Positions 51,221-60,360 are shown, counted from the stretch's first letter. The stretch: DNA of 64,000 nucleotides from JAGXOF01 sp046545575 (GCA_046545575.1 JBKGZM010000001.1:16657-80656), one strand, 5' to 3'. Notes: a model not told the origin generated them from the letters alone. A program made the numbers and translations.

Positions 51221-52316
51221 GGCGAACTCCGTCGTCTGAAGCGTATTTGTAATACGCCGCGCATGCTCCCTCACTGGAGACCATGCAGGGTCCTACCGGA
51301 CTCTCCGGAGTGCAGGCCTTCCCGAAGAGCCTGCATTCAAGCGGGTTGGCAACTCCTCGAACGACATCCCCACACCGGCAGCCATCGGGCTCCTTTGCTG
51401 GCTCCAGACTTACCGGAAAAGCCCTGTCGGCATCAAAGCGTTCATATCCCGGTCTTATTTTTAGTCCGCTTTCCGGCACGATTCCGATGCCCCGCCAATT
51501 TGCCTCGCCAATCTCAAATACCTGCTGCATGAGCTGCAAGGCATGCCTGTTTCCCTCAGGCTTCACACCCCGGGGATAGGCTATCTCAACCCGGGGTTCT
51601 CCCTTTTCAACCTGCTCCACCAGCTTATCTACAGTAAAGAGAATATCCAGCGGTTCAAACCCTGAGATAACACACCCAATCCCATAGTCCTCAGCGATGA
51701 ACTGGTAGGGCTGAGAGCCAATGACCACACTGACATGACCGGGGCCGATTATGCCGTCCAGTTTCGTTTCTCCTGAATCAAGAAGCGCCTTTACAACAGG
51801 CGGAGTCAGCTTGTGGAGTGACAAAACATGGAAGTTCGAAATTCCTTTCTCCTCCGCTTTAAGTATGGAAGCAGCAATGGTAGGGGCGGTGGTCTCAAAA
51901 CCGATGCCGACAAATACAACCGACTTCTCAGGGTTGTTCTCAGCTATGCTGACCGCATCGATCGCTGAATACACTATCCGCACATCGGCCCCCTCAGCCT
52001 TTGCCTGCTGAAGACTCGATCGGCTACCGGGGACCTTGACCATGTCACCAAAGGTGGTGATGACGGTATCGGGCAAATATGCAATGGCGATGGCTTTGTC
52101 GAGGTCAGCAGTTGCGGTCACGCACACCGGACACCCGGGCCCTGACCTCATTTCCACTGTATCGGGCAGCAACTGACGGATTCCGTACCTTAGAATAGCA
52201 TGTGTGTGCCCTCCACAAAACTCCATCAAAACAACAGGCTTCGTGGAAAAGGCAGCAATCCTGCGAGCCAGTTTTTGGGCTAACTCGCTATCCTGGTATT
52301 CGTCAACGAATTTCAC
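51213..52316 (-). CDS. hypD: hydrogenase maturation protein HypD
   Basis: 367 aa scaffold on which Fe(CN)2CO is assembled. Motifs EFCGGHTHAI near residue 32, GPGCPVCVT near 59 and the C-terminal FeS cysteines in CRCGDV, ECRLFGKAC and GPCMVSSEGAC. Initiates at GTG 52314-52316 and overlaps hypC by 14 nt. Middle gene of hypC-hypD-hypE on the minus strand. Confidence 0.95.
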   Translation of the reverse strand: MKFVDEYQDSELAQKLARRIAAFSTKPVVLMEFCGGHTHAILRYGIRQLLPDTVEMRSGPGCPVCVTATADLDKAIAIAYLPDTVITTFGDMVKVPGSRSSLQQAKAEGADVRIVYSAIDAVSIAENNPEKSVVFVGIGFETTAPTIAASILKAEEKGISNFHVLSLHKLTPPVVKALLDSGETKLDGIIGPGHVSVVIGSQPYQFIAEDYGIGCVISGFEPLDILFTVDKLVEQVEKGEPRVEIAYPRGVKPEGNRHALQLMQQVFEIGEANWRGIGIVPESGLKIRPGYERFDADRAFPVSLEPAKEPDGCRCGDVVRGVANPLECRLFGKACTPESPVGPCMVSSEGACAAYYKYASDDGVRHD

Positions 52317-52530
52317 TGAAATCAGCTATCTCTTGGAGGAGGTTGAGGGTTTCCTGTGCCTCATCCTGGTCCAGGACTCCAATCGCATAGCCCGTATGCA
52401 GGAGAACGTAGTCGCCTACCTTCACCTCCGGGGTTAGAGCGATGCTTACGCGGCGCGTCACTCCGCTAACATCTACCTTCGCCTCATCACCATCGATTGA
52501 AACTACCTTTACCGGTACAGCAAGACACAC
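52303..52530 (-). CDS. hypC: hydrogenase maturation chaperone HypC
   Basis: 75 aa. Begins MCLAVPVKVV, with the essential Cys2 that binds the Fe complex, and has VGDYVLLHTGYAIG typical of HypC/HupF. Start codon is GTG (52528-52530). First gene of the hypCDE operon; a palindrome-rich gap lies upstream. Confidence 0.93.
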   Translation of the reverse strand: MCLAVPVKVVSIDGDEAKVDVSGVTRRVSIALTPEVKVGDYVLLHTGYAIGVLDQDEAQETLNLLQEIADFSEIR

Positions 52531-52599
52531 AACCTTATTTTAGTACAAATCATCCAGGTTATACAATCATCGAGAGCAGTTCGCAGTCCACGGACTCCG

Positions 52600-52699
52600 C
52601 CCCCCCCCCCGAACTGACTGCTTCCATCAAGTCGGGGTAGGCTGGCCGACGTCGGCCAGCCTACCCCTTATGGCACTGGATTCCGGCGAAAGCCGGAAT
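52600..52699. repeat. repeat cluster upstream of hypC with palindrome copy 2
   Basis: Contains a run of 11 C (52600-52610), the 34-nt perfect palindrome 52634-52667 with half-arm GGGGTAGGCTGGCCGAC, and the hairpin ATTCCGGC-GAAA-GCCGGAAT (52680-52699) of the ATTCCG family. Bases 52531-52743 hold no gene; they separate hypC from the membrane protein. Confidence 0.85.
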
Positions 52700-52743
52700 G
52701 ACGGTTAGATGTAGAGACAGGTCTTTAGACTGTCCCAAGAAGG

Positions 52744-53952
52744 TCATGAAATCCGCCTTCTGAAAGGCTTAAGCACGAGCCAGGCCATTACGATCACCAG
52801 AATATTCCTGGCAAAGAGAGCAATCACTCCACCCGCATAGCCATGCCATAGATCGGCATAGTGGCTGGGCCAAACATAGTGAGTGAGAGCGCCTATGGCG
52901 GCGAAAACCACACACAACGTCACACTCCGCTTCCCCATTACCAGAGGAACGAGGGGATAAAGCCAGATGAGGTACTGGGGAGAGAAAACCTTGGAGGTAA
53001 ACAGCAAGACAAGGATCATCGCTACAGCATGGAAAACAAGCCGCTCATCAGAAAGAGTCGAGGAACGAATACTTCTTCTCAGAGCCCTGTAATAGGACCA
53101 GCATATCGCGGCAACGGAGACCGGCATCAAAACGGAAGAGAGATTTGCCAGCACCCCGGTCGCCGGCGAGACCACATTCCAGGAACCGTGGCTCATTTCC
53201 CTGGCGACTGTGGTGAGTCCCAGATTATCCGCTATTAACAGAAAGGATGCATAGGTGCTTTCTATTTGAATTCCCCGTTCCATGTGATACGCGATCAACC
53301 CCCAGAATTCCGCGGCATCGATAATTACCCACGGCAATACAACCACCGCCACTGTGACCGCAAAGCTCAGTATTCCGGCCCTGAGATGCTGATAATCTCT
53401 GTCATGGATATAGCGAACCAGAAAAAGAGGGGCGATAATGACCGGGTAAATCTTCGCCATCATTCCCAGCGCAAGCACTGACCATGAGGCCTTGTGCCAT
53501 CCTCTCGCAAAAGCATAAAGGACAAATAAAGTAAGCACAGCCGGAAACAGGTCATAGTGTTCGATGAGTAGTGGTCCTGTCACCAGCAGGGCAAAGGTGT
53601 AGGCAATCGAGCCCGTGAGTACCGAATACCCTGCACGGCGGGCAAGCGCTACACCCAGTGCCAGGGTTGCCAGGTCAAGCAGGACAATCATCCCCGAGAA
53701 CGCCGCAGCATAGGTAGCGGCATCATCAGCTATAAGGCGTGGCAAGAGAAAGACAAGGAGTGATAAAGGCGGGTACTCAACCAGGAAATCCTTGTAGGGC
53801 ACCTCGCCCCGAAACACCTTTGACGCATACTCGAAGCATAACCCGGTCCCACTATACAAACGTTCGCCGTAGAGATCCGTATTGAACAACACGAGGATGA
53901 TAATGACATGAAGTATAGCAAAGGATATCATCAACAGAGGCAAACGCTTCAC
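52744..53952 (-). CDS. polytopic membrane protein, GT87/DUF2029-like
   Basis: 402 aa with about ten to twelve hydrophobic segments; starts GTG 53950-53952. Features of polyprenyl-phosphate mannosyltransferase-like (GT87) proteins: a luminal loop after the first helix with FEYASKVFRGEVPYKDFLVEYPP, a Tyr/Pro-rich MMAKIYPVIIAPLFLVRY region, and SKVFSPQYLIWLYPLVPL near residue 310. Likely transfers a sugar from a lipid carrier to a cell-envelope acceptor. The function is inferred from this loop pattern. No operon partner visible. Confidence 0.75.
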   Translation of the reverse strand: MKRLPLLMISFAILHVIIILVLFNTDLYGERLYSGTGLCFEYASKVFRGEVPYKDFLVEYPPLSLLVFLLPRLIADDAATYAAAFSGMIVLLDLATLALGVALARRAGYSVLTGSIAYTFALLVTGPLLIEHYDLFPAVLTLFVLYAFARGWHKASWSVLALGMMAKIYPVIIAPLFLVRYIHDRDYQHLRAGILSFAVTVAVVVLPWVIIDAAEFWGLIAYHMERGIQIESTYASFLLIADNLGLTTVAREMSHGSWNVVSPATGVLANLSSVLMPVSVAAICWSYYRALRRSIRSSTLSDERLVFHAVAMILVLLFTSKVFSPQYLIWLYPLVPLVMGKRSVTLCVVFAAIGALTHYVWPSHYADLWHGYAGGVIALFARNILVIVMAWLVLKPFRRRIS

Positions 53953-54074
53953 ATAGGCATGGTAACATTGTAGTCCTTACACCTCAATGCACTTTTTCTC
54001 TCTCTAATTAATAACAAACTCTTTCCCAACAATTATCATAAGTTGAATAAATCCATCGACACCTCAAAAAAGGA

Positions 54075-54103
54075 TTGACTACAGCTCACAACCGTGCTAA
54101 CAT
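54075..54103 (+). promoter_or_regulatory. promoter of the dodecin gene
   Basis: TTGACT at 54075-54080, 17-nt spacer, TAACAT at 54098-54103, 52 nt before ATG. Confidence 0.6.
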
Positions 54104-54154
54104 GTGGTCACCACAGAATTGGACAGAGTTGATTTGTCCTAGAAAGGAGTAAGT

Positions 54155-54370
54155 ATGGAAAGCGTGTACAAATTCATCGAACTGGTGGGAACGAGTACCG
54201 AGTCATGGGAGAAAGCTGCAGAAGCAGCGGTTACAAAGGCGGCAGAGAGCTTGAGGGACCTGCGCATCGCCGAGGTAGTCGAGATGGATATGCAACTCGA
54301 GAACAACAAGATCAAAGCTTATCGCATCAAGGTGAGATTGTCCTTCAAAGTTGAGCAAGGTGTAGGCTAA
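54155..54370 (+). CDS. dodecin-family flavin-binding protein
   Basis: 71 aa. VYKFIELVGTSTESWEKAAEAAVTKA (read as VYKFIELVGTSTESW and KAAEAAVTKA) and VEMDMQLENNKIKAYRIKVRLSFKVE match dodecin, a dodecameric flavin store that binds FMN or riboflavin. Strong ribosome site AAAGGAG. The aromatic Trp in ESW is the isoalloxazine-stacking residue. In a genome rich in flavoproteins a flavin buffer is plausible. Confidence 0.93.
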   Translation: MESVYKFIELVGTSTESWEKAAEAAVTKAAESLRDLRIAEVVEMDMQLENNKIKAYRIKVRLSFKVEQGVG

Positions 54371-54568
54371 CTCTATTACGTTACCTGACGCAGGGCGTCC
54401 TGTTCCTCTCCCTTGATTGGAAGAGGGCAATATCTCATCTAGCAGAGGGCGGAAATACCCTTCCAAGGTAGATCGCGTTGTAGACATGTGTAGATGAGCA
54501 CTCTCGGTACACGTGATGCTGGTGGTGGGTAGCTGGGCCCAAAAGGCACAAACCTGGAGGAGGAAGGA
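54371..54568. other. gap without a recognisable gene
   Basis: 198 bp between dodecin and the ABM gene. Contains no clear promoter or terminator; a run GGAGGAGGAAGG near 54557-54568 is the ribosome site of the next gene. Confidence 0.5.
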
Positions 54569-54892
54569 ATGATACGAGTTGTAGTTGAGCGCCATATCAA
54601 GGAGGGCCAGGAAGCAGAGGTCCTCAAATTAATACGCGAGATTCGGGGGAGTGCCTTGGGGCAACCAGGCTATATATCGGGGGAAACACTGGTTGGGTAT
54701 GAGAACCATTCCCTTTGCATGGTGATAAGCAACTGGGAGAGCGTTGAACACTGGAAAGCATGGGAGGATAGCACCCAACGAAAAGCCCTGGACGATAAGG
54801 TGGCACCTCTGCTAATCGATGAGCCCAGGATAACCTTGCTAAAATACGCTGAGCCACCCTATACGAAAGGCTACTATCGCACGTTCCGCTAG
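54569..54892 (+). CDS. antibiotic biosynthesis monooxygenase (ABM) domain protein
   Basis: 107 aa single-domain ferredoxin-like fold. MIRVVVERHIKEGQEAEVLKLI, SALGQPGYISGETLVGY, VISNWESVEHWKAWEDS match the ABM family (split motifs). Members include heme-degrading and quinol-modifying enzymes and many of unknown role; no heme-binding residue could be assigned. Stands alone, followed by an inverted repeat. Confidence 0.85.
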   Translation: MIRVVVERHIKEGQEAEVLKLIREIRGSALGQPGYISGETLVGYENHSLCMVISNWESVEHWKAWEDSTQRKALDDKVAPLLIDEPRITLLKYAEPPYTKGYYRTFR

Positions 54893-54977
54893 ATGTTGCA
54901 ATGGTCTCCCGAGAAAAGACCACATTCCGATCGCTGCTCGCTACCGTAGCTAACCAGAAGAGGTAACCACGTAGTCC

Positions 54978-55019
54978 CATCACCCAGGATGCTGGAGTAA
55001 TTCCACATCCTGGGTGATG
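54978..55019 (+). terminator. inverted repeat after the ABM gene
   Basis: CATCACCCAGGATG (54978-54991) pairs perfectly with CATCCTGGGTGATG (55006-55019), 14-nt loop, then ACAGTTTG. Likely RNA 3' structure. The rest of 54893-55134 shows no gene. Confidence 0.5.
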
Positions 55020-55134
55020 TACAGTTTGTATATACATGCACCACAATTTGCAGGAGAGAAAAACCCAAGCCACCGGCAATGCTTTTTCACACACCAACAT
55101 CAGCTCCTAGGAAATTATTATTTGCTTTACGCAG

Positions 55135-55164
55135 TTGCATAAAGCGTTTATCAGAGCTTAAAAT
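55135..55164 (+). promoter_or_regulatory. promoter of the FmdE-like lipoprotein gene
   Basis: TTGCAT at 55135-55140, 18-nt spacer, TAAAAT at 55159-55164, about 110 nt before ATG. Confidence 0.5.
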
Positions 55165-55276
55165 ACTAAAAAGGGTATATTAAGAGGGACCACCAGAATC
55201 GGCCCCACGAAAGGGGAAGCTCAAATGTGAGATCCAACGCGTACCGAGCAACAAAACCAGTATTCAAGGGGGAACA

Positions 55277-56188
55277 ATGCGGAAATTACTGCCGATTCTA
55301 CTAATACTAGTACTGATTCCAGCAAGCGGGTTAGCTGCGAGCTGTGGCGGAGAGGAAGAGCCGTCTCCCGCTGTTGTGCCGCAGAGTGAATATGACCAAG
55401 TAGTGGCGGATAGAGACGCAGCCGAGCAAAATCTGGCTGAGCTTCAGAGTGAGCTGGAATCATCCAGAGAGCGGGTTTCCAACCTGGAGACCAAGATCTC
55501 CGAGTTGGAGAGCGAGCTCGCTGCGGCCAACGAGCGAATTACTACTCTGCAGTCAAGGATTGAAGAAGGCCCTGTGAAGTCAGTTTTGCCCACTATTTCA
55601 GTTCAAGATGAAGAGGGATGGATAGTGGAGATATCTATCGAGGACGTATGGGAATTCAAAGGCATCCCTGACATGACCGACGGTGAGGAACCATGGTCAG
55701 CGCTTGCTTTTCGAGCAACTCGCCTTGCTATATCAGAACTGTGGGGCACTGAGGTGCCATCACGGGAGGATATTCAGATAGCCGCTACAGGCTTGCCTTG
55801 GTACACCTTCGGAGTAATGAACTGTTTTCACTACATCAAGAAACTCATCAGGCCCGTTGGGGAGAATGGCACCGGAGAAGGAGAGATCAAGACCCTCCCG
55901 TCAGGAGACCTTGACCTCAAGATCGCCGATCCCTGGGCATTCTCAATAGAGGGCCTTTCCTTTACCTTTACCCGAAAGTCAACCGGTGAGAAAATCAGAG
56001 TCGGGATCAAGGATGCCGCCGTTCCTGAGAAGCTGATGGATGTAATAAATCCTGAGACTATACGCAAACTGAGGCTTGGTGAAGCCACTGAGGAAAAGAC
56101 AGCCGAATTCCAGGCAGCAGAAGAGGAATTCCTGACCAACATACTGGAGCTGCCTCAGGACAAACTATTCAGCTTCGAGAGGAAATAA
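55277..56188 (+). CDS. coiled-coil protein with an FmdE-like C-terminal domain, secreted
   Basis: 303 aa. N-terminal hydrophobic segment LLPILLILVLIPASG followed by LAASC, a lipobox-like site. Residues 40-95 form a heptad-rich coiled coil (NLAELQSELESSRERV, LETKISELESELAAANERI in pieces). The C-terminal 180 residues resemble formylmethanofuran dehydrogenase subunit E: FRATRLAISELWGTE, a Cys in FGVMNCFHYI, and LSFTFTRKSTGEKIRVGI. No other Cys ligands are conserved, so cluster or zinc binding is doubtful. Probably anchored outside the cell; function unknown. Confidence 0.65.
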   Translation: MRKLLPILLILVLIPASGLAASCGGEEEPSPAVVPQSEYDQVVADRDAAEQNLAELQSELESSRERVSNLETKISELESELAAANERITTLQSRIEEGPVKSVLPTISVQDEEGWIVEISIEDVWEFKGIPDMTDGEEPWSALAFRATRLAISELWGTEVPSREDIQIAATGLPWYTFGVMNCFHYIKKLIRPVGENGTGEGEIKTLPSGDLDLKIADPWAFSIEGLSFTFTRKSTGEKIRVGIKDAAVPEKLMDVINPETIRKLRLGEATEEKTAEFQAAEEEFLTNILELPQDKLFSFERK

Positions 56189-56259
56189 CAGAAAGATAGG
56201 AAGAACAGGCTCTCGCTGAATCTGTTTTAGCTCAGTCATCAATGCGGCAACTCTACGTG

Positions 56260-56294
56260 GAAGCCTCCTTGTTGCCAACGGCAAGGAGGTTTCC
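56260..56294 (+). terminator. hairpin before relA
   Basis: CCTCCTTG pairs with CAAGGAGG around a ten-base loop; flanked by GGAA and TTCC. Ends the lipoprotein transcript. Confidence 0.5.
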
Positions 56295-56333
56295 AATATT
56301 CACCATCGCTCACTCTGTAGCATCCTCTCTGCA

Positions 56334-56362
56334 TTGAACATAAAATACTACCGCGCTATACT
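56334..56362 (+). promoter_or_regulatory. promoter placing the relA transcript start at its ATG
   Basis: TTGAAC at 56334-56339, 17-nt spacer, TATACT at 56357-56362. Initiation seven bases on would fall at 56369-56370, the A of the start codon, so the mRNA would be leaderless. The start codon lacks a ribosome site, in agreement. Confidence 0.55.
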
Positions 56363-56369
56363 CAAATTG

Positions 56370-58493
56370 ATGGACATAAAAGACCTGACCACCAAAGCAA
56401 GTGAATACTTGCCCCGGGAATCGGTTTCTCGTATTGAAGAAGCCTGCCGATTCGCACTCGACGCAGGCCATCCGGACCTCGATCGGGCATTAGAGGTTGC
56501 CATGATTCTTGCGGGTTTCCGTATGGACGCCCCCGGCATAACGGCAGCGATCTTGCAGAGCGTGCCCAGCGGTGATACTGACATCACAACCAGCATCCAG
56601 AAGAACTTTGGTGATGATGTAGCAAACCTCGTTAACGACGTCAACAAGGTAAGCAGTATCTCCTGGTACTCTCCCGACGAGGTTCAAGCGGAAAACCTGC
56701 GCAAGATGTTCCTTGCCCTGGCAGAGGATATACGAGTAGTCATTATCAGCCTTGCAAACAGACTGGAGGTCATGCGCACTATTAAGAAGTTATCTCCTCG
56801 GGAGCGCAAGCCCCTTGCCGAGGAAACCATGGAGATATACGTCCCCCTGGCTCAGAGGTTGGGGATTGGGGGAATGCGGAGTGAACTGGAGGATATAGCC
56901 TTCCGCAACCTTTACCCAGACGAATACAAAGAGATAAGCAAACTCCTGGATGTCAGGAAGACTGAATGGGAACGGTATATCGCTCATGCTACAAGGGTCC
57001 TGAAAGAAGAATTCAAAAAGGCAGGTCTCAAAGCGGAGATCACTGGCCGACCGAAGAGCGTATATAGCATTTACAACAAAATGGAAGTATATGATCGACA
57101 GGGCAAGGAATCCACCGACATATACGATTTGCTAGCGCTTCGAGTGCTGGTAGACAAGGTCTCGGATTGCTATAGCGCGCTTGGTATCATTCACGGACTC
57201 TGGCACCCACTGGCAGGTCAGTTCGATGACTACATTGCAAACCCGAAGGGTAACATGTATCAGTCCCTCCATACAGTCGTAATAGCTGTGGAAGGAAAGC
57301 CCCTGGAAATCCAGATCAGAACACATGAGATGCACCGCACGAACGAATATGGCATAGCCGCACACTGGCGTTATAAGGAAGGCGAAACCAAGGATTTACG
57401 CTTCGAGGAAAAACTCTCCCTGTTCAGACAACTGGTGAGCTGGCAGCAGGATTTGACCGGCACGGGGTTTATCGAGTCGCTCAAGACCGATATCTTCAGA
57501 GACCAGGTCTATGTCTTCACCCCAAAGGGAGAGATCAGGGAATTGCCCAGAGGTTCAACTCCGCTCGATTTCGCCTATCGCATCCATACCGATCTGGGGC
57601 ACCGCTGTACTGGGGCAAAGGTCAACGGCAAGCTAGTGCAGCTTGCCTACCAGCTTAAGGATGGGGATGTCGTCGATATCCTGAGCGCAAAGTACGGTAA
57701 AGGGCCTAGCCTTGATTGGTTGAATCCGGAGCTGGGCTATGTGAAAAGCCATCAGGCAAAGGAGAAGATTAAGCAATGGTTCCGCAGGCAGGAAAGAGCC
57801 GAGAACCTGGATCGGGGCAAGAACCTTCTGGAGAAAGAGCTTAAGCGGCTTAGCCTTGGGTTCAGCGAGGAGGAAATCGCTGAGCTATTCGGATATGACG
57901 ATGTAAATGAGTTTATGATAGCCATCGGCTGTGGCGAGGTCAATATTCATCAGCTTGGGGCCAAACTGGTCCCTAAAGAGGAGCCTCGGACACAGGACTC
58001 TCGCCTGGCACAGGGACCAAGCGCCCCAAAACAAGCGGAGCCAGCTGAAGGGGTTCAGGTGCTTGGTGCAGAAGATCTCCTGACCAACCTGGCCCCATGC
58101 TGCACGCCCATACCTGGTGACCACATCATCGGCTATGTTACCCGCAACAAGGGGGTTACCGTCCATCGCAGAGACTGTCCCAACATCGCCAAGGTAGACG
58201 ATCCGCAAAGGCTGGTTGAAGTAAGCTGGGGAGCACTCAAAGGATCATATCCTGTATCGATTGCCGTGAGAGCCCAGGACCGCGTAGGGCTGATCAAGGA
58301 CATAACCAGCGTTGTCTCGGAAGCCAAGATAAACATAGTGGCTATCTCAAACACCGACCACGAGGATGGGAGCACGACCATTTTCCTTACTGTAGACATC
58401 ACCGATATGGGGCATTTAGGCCGGCTGTTCTCCAAGCTAGGAGGAATAGAGGGAGTCGTCAATGTCAGCCGCACTGGCTACAGCAAAGGGTAA
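56370..58493 (+). CDS. relA: (p)ppGpp synthetase RelA, hydrolase domain degenerate
   Basis: 707 aa from ATG 56370; a TTG-initiated frame 12 codons longer coincides with the promoter and is unlikely. Order: HD region near residues 20-110, in which the usual AALLHDVVED reads AAILQSVPSG, so the metal-binding HD pair is lost; synthetase domain with GRPKSVYSIYNKM near 230 and DIYDLLALRVLVD, HPLAGQFDDYIANPKGNMYQS, QIRTHEMHRTNEYG; TGS domain (VFTPKGEIRELPRGSTPLDFAY); zinc-finger and C-terminal ACT domain (HRRDCPNIAK, VGLIKDITSVVSE). Probably synthesis-only; a separate hydrolase would be needed. uvrC follows by 9 nt. Confidence 0.9.
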   Translation: MDIKDLTTKASEYLPRESVSRIEEACRFALDAGHPDLDRALEVAMILAGFRMDAPGITAAILQSVPSGDTDITTSIQKNFGDDVANLVNDVNKVSSISWYSPDEVQAENLRKMFLALAEDIRVVIISLANRLEVMRTIKKLSPRERKPLAEETMEIYVPLAQRLGIGGMRSELEDIAFRNLYPDEYKEISKLLDVRKTEWERYIAHATRVLKEEFKKAGLKAEITGRPKSVYSIYNKMEVYDRQGKESTDIYDLLALRVLVDKVSDCYSALGIIHGLWHPLAGQFDDYIANPKGNMYQSLHTVVIAVEGKPLEIQIRTHEMHRTNEYGIAAHWRYKEGETKDLRFEEKLSLFRQLVSWQQDLTGTGFIESLKTDIFRDQVYVFTPKGEIRELPRGSTPLDFAYRIHTDLGHRCTGAKVNGKLVQLAYQLKDGDVVDILSAKYGKGPSLDWLNPELGYVKSHQAKEKIKQWFRRQERAENLDRGKNLLEKELKRLSLGFSEEEIAELFGYDDVNEFMIAIGCGEVNIHQLGAKLVPKEEPRTQDSRLAQGPSAPKQAEPAEGVQVLGAEDLLTNLAPCCTPIPGDHIIGYVTRNKGVTVHRRDCPNIAKVDDPQRLVEVSWGALKGSYPVSIAVRAQDRVGLIKDITSVVSEAKINIVAISNTDHEDGSTTIFLTVDITDMGHLGRLFSKLGGIEGVVNVSRTGYSKG

Positions 58494-58502
58494 AGATGGA
58501 TA

Positions 58503-60329
58503 ATGAGCCAGCAAGGTATTCAGGACAAACTGAAAACGCTTCCAGCCAAGCCAGGGGTGTACCTGTTCCTGGACGCGGCCAAGACCGTGCTGTACGTCGG
58601 TAAAGCATCAAATTTGCAGAACCGCGTGCGCTCCCACTTTTCCCCCTACGGCCAAACTCCCAAGCTCCAGACCCTGGTGTCCAAAACGGCCGATATCGAC
58701 TTCATTATCACGAGCTCGGAGCAAGAGTCGTTTATCCTGGAAAACAACCTCATCAAGAAATATCAACCGCGTTACAATGTCCGCCTCAAAGACGACAAGA
58801 CCTATCCCTACCTGAAAATTGCACTCTCTGATGATTGGCCCAATATCCAGGTCACCAGGCGTCTCATCGATGACGGGAGCCGTTACTTCGGCCCTTTCGC
58901 CAGCGCAAGCTCCCTGCGCAGGACCATGAATCTGCTCAACAAGCTCTTCCCCTACCGAACGTGTAAGGGGCCCATAACCGGTACCAGCACCAGGCCCTGC
59001 CTTGAATACCATCTTAACCGCTGTGCAGGACCCTGCATCGGGGCGGTGAGCAAGGAGGAATACCGGGGGATAATAGACCAGGTGATCCTCTTCCTGGAAG
59101 GAAAGCACGAGCGCATCATTCGCCAGCTCAAGAGCAAGATGGCGAAGGCATCAGCCAACCTGGAATTCGAGAAAGCGGCCTCTATCAGAGACCAGATCCA
59201 GTCCATCGAAAGCATCATGGAGCAGCAGAAGGTGGTCTCCAACCGTAAGGTCAACGAGGACGTCATCGCTATTGCCCGGGATAGTAACGTGGCCTGTGCT
59301 CAGGTCTTTTCCATTCGCGGCGGCAAGCTTCTGGGCAAAGAACACTTTATCATGGAGGGCATTCAGGATGAATCCCCCGCTGAGATCATTGCCAGCTTTG
59401 TGGAGCAGTTCTACGGTTCGGGAGCCAATATCCCACCGCAGATACTGCTCCAAGTGGAAGCGGATAACCCCCAACTGGTCGAGAGCGGGTTGGTGAGCAA
59501 GAGTGGGCACAGAGTCAGGCTAATAGTGCCCCGCCGGGGAGAGAAGAAGAAACTGGTGGACATGGTCGCTGAGAACGCATCCGATCTGCTGGAACAATTC
59601 CGCATCAAGTGGCTCGCCGATAGCGGGAAAATCCGCCTTTGGCGGACGGCCCTGGAAGAGCTGAAGGAGGCTTTATCGCTGCCTCGCTTACCCAACCGAA
59701 TAGAATGCTATGATATCTCCAACATCCGCGGGACATCGGCAGTGGGGAGCATGGTCGTCTTCGAGAACGGACAGCCCAAGCGTTCACATTATCGACGGTT
59801 CAAGATAAAGTCGGTAAGCGGTATCGATGATTACGCAATGATGCAGGAGGTAATCCGACGGCGCCTGGCAAGGGCATCAACAGGAGAGGGACAGAGCTGG
59901 GGCATCGTCCCCGATCTGGTCCTCATCGACGGAGGGCGAGGTCACCTGAATGCGGTCCTGGAAATACTCCGGAGAGATGGAGCTGAAGCCGTGCCTGTAG
60001 CCAGCATTGCAAAAGAGTACGAAGAACTCTTTGTGCCGGAAGTCGACGAACCGATCCGGCTGCCCAACAACTCACAGGCTCTGTACCTCGTGCAGCGTAT
60101 CCGGGATGAGGCGCACCGTTTCGCCATTACCTATCATCAAAACATGAGGGGGAAAAGCGCCCTGACTTCCGGACTCGACGAGGTGCCGGGCATCGGGCCC
60201 AAACGCAAGAAGGCCCTGCTGAGGAAGTTCGGCTCGGTCAAGAGGATCAGGGAAGCCTCGGCAAACGAGATCGCCTCGGTTCAGGGGATGTCAAAAGGGG
60301 CCGCGGAGAAGGTAAAAGAGTATCTTTAG
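58503..60329 (+). CDS. uvrC: excinuclease ABC subunit C
   Basis: 608 aa, full length. GIY-YIG nuclease (KPGVYLFLDA, LYVGKASNLQNRVRSHF) near residues 15-45, UVR motif (FEKAASIRDQIQSIE) near 220, RNase H-type nuclease (IECYDISNIRGT, DLVLIDGGRGHLNA), and helix-hairpin-helix pair at the end (VPGIGPKRKKALLRKFGS). Incises both sides of damaged DNA with UvrAB. Follows relA closely and is probably cotranscribed. Confidence 0.96.
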   Translation: MSQQGIQDKLKTLPAKPGVYLFLDAAKTVLYVGKASNLQNRVRSHFSPYGQTPKLQTLVSKTADIDFIITSSEQESFILENNLIKKYQPRYNVRLKDDKTYPYLKIALSDDWPNIQVTRRLIDDGSRYFGPFASASSLRRTMNLLNKLFPYRTCKGPITGTSTRPCLEYHLNRCAGPCIGAVSKEEYRGIIDQVILFLEGKHERIIRQLKSKMAKASANLEFEKAASIRDQIQSIESIMEQQKVVSNRKVNEDVIAIARDSNVACAQVFSIRGGKLLGKEHFIMEGIQDESPAEIIASFVEQFYGSGANIPPQILLQVEADNPQLVESGLVSKSGHRVRLIVPRRGEKKKLVDMVAENASDLLEQFRIKWLADSGKIRLWRTALEELKEALSLPRLPNRIECYDISNIRGTSAVGSMVVFENGQPKRSHYRRFKIKSVSGIDDYAMMQEVIRRRLARASTGEGQSWGIVPDLVLIDGGRGHLNAVLEILRRDGAEAVPVASIAKEYEELFVPEVDEPIRLPNNSQALYLVQRIRDEAHRFAITYHQNMRGKSALTSGLDEVPGIGPKRKKALLRKFGSVKRIREASANEIASVQGMSKGAAEKVKEYL

Positions 60330-60360
60330 TCTAAAGTTTAGCCCACCCTCAGTGTGTCAT

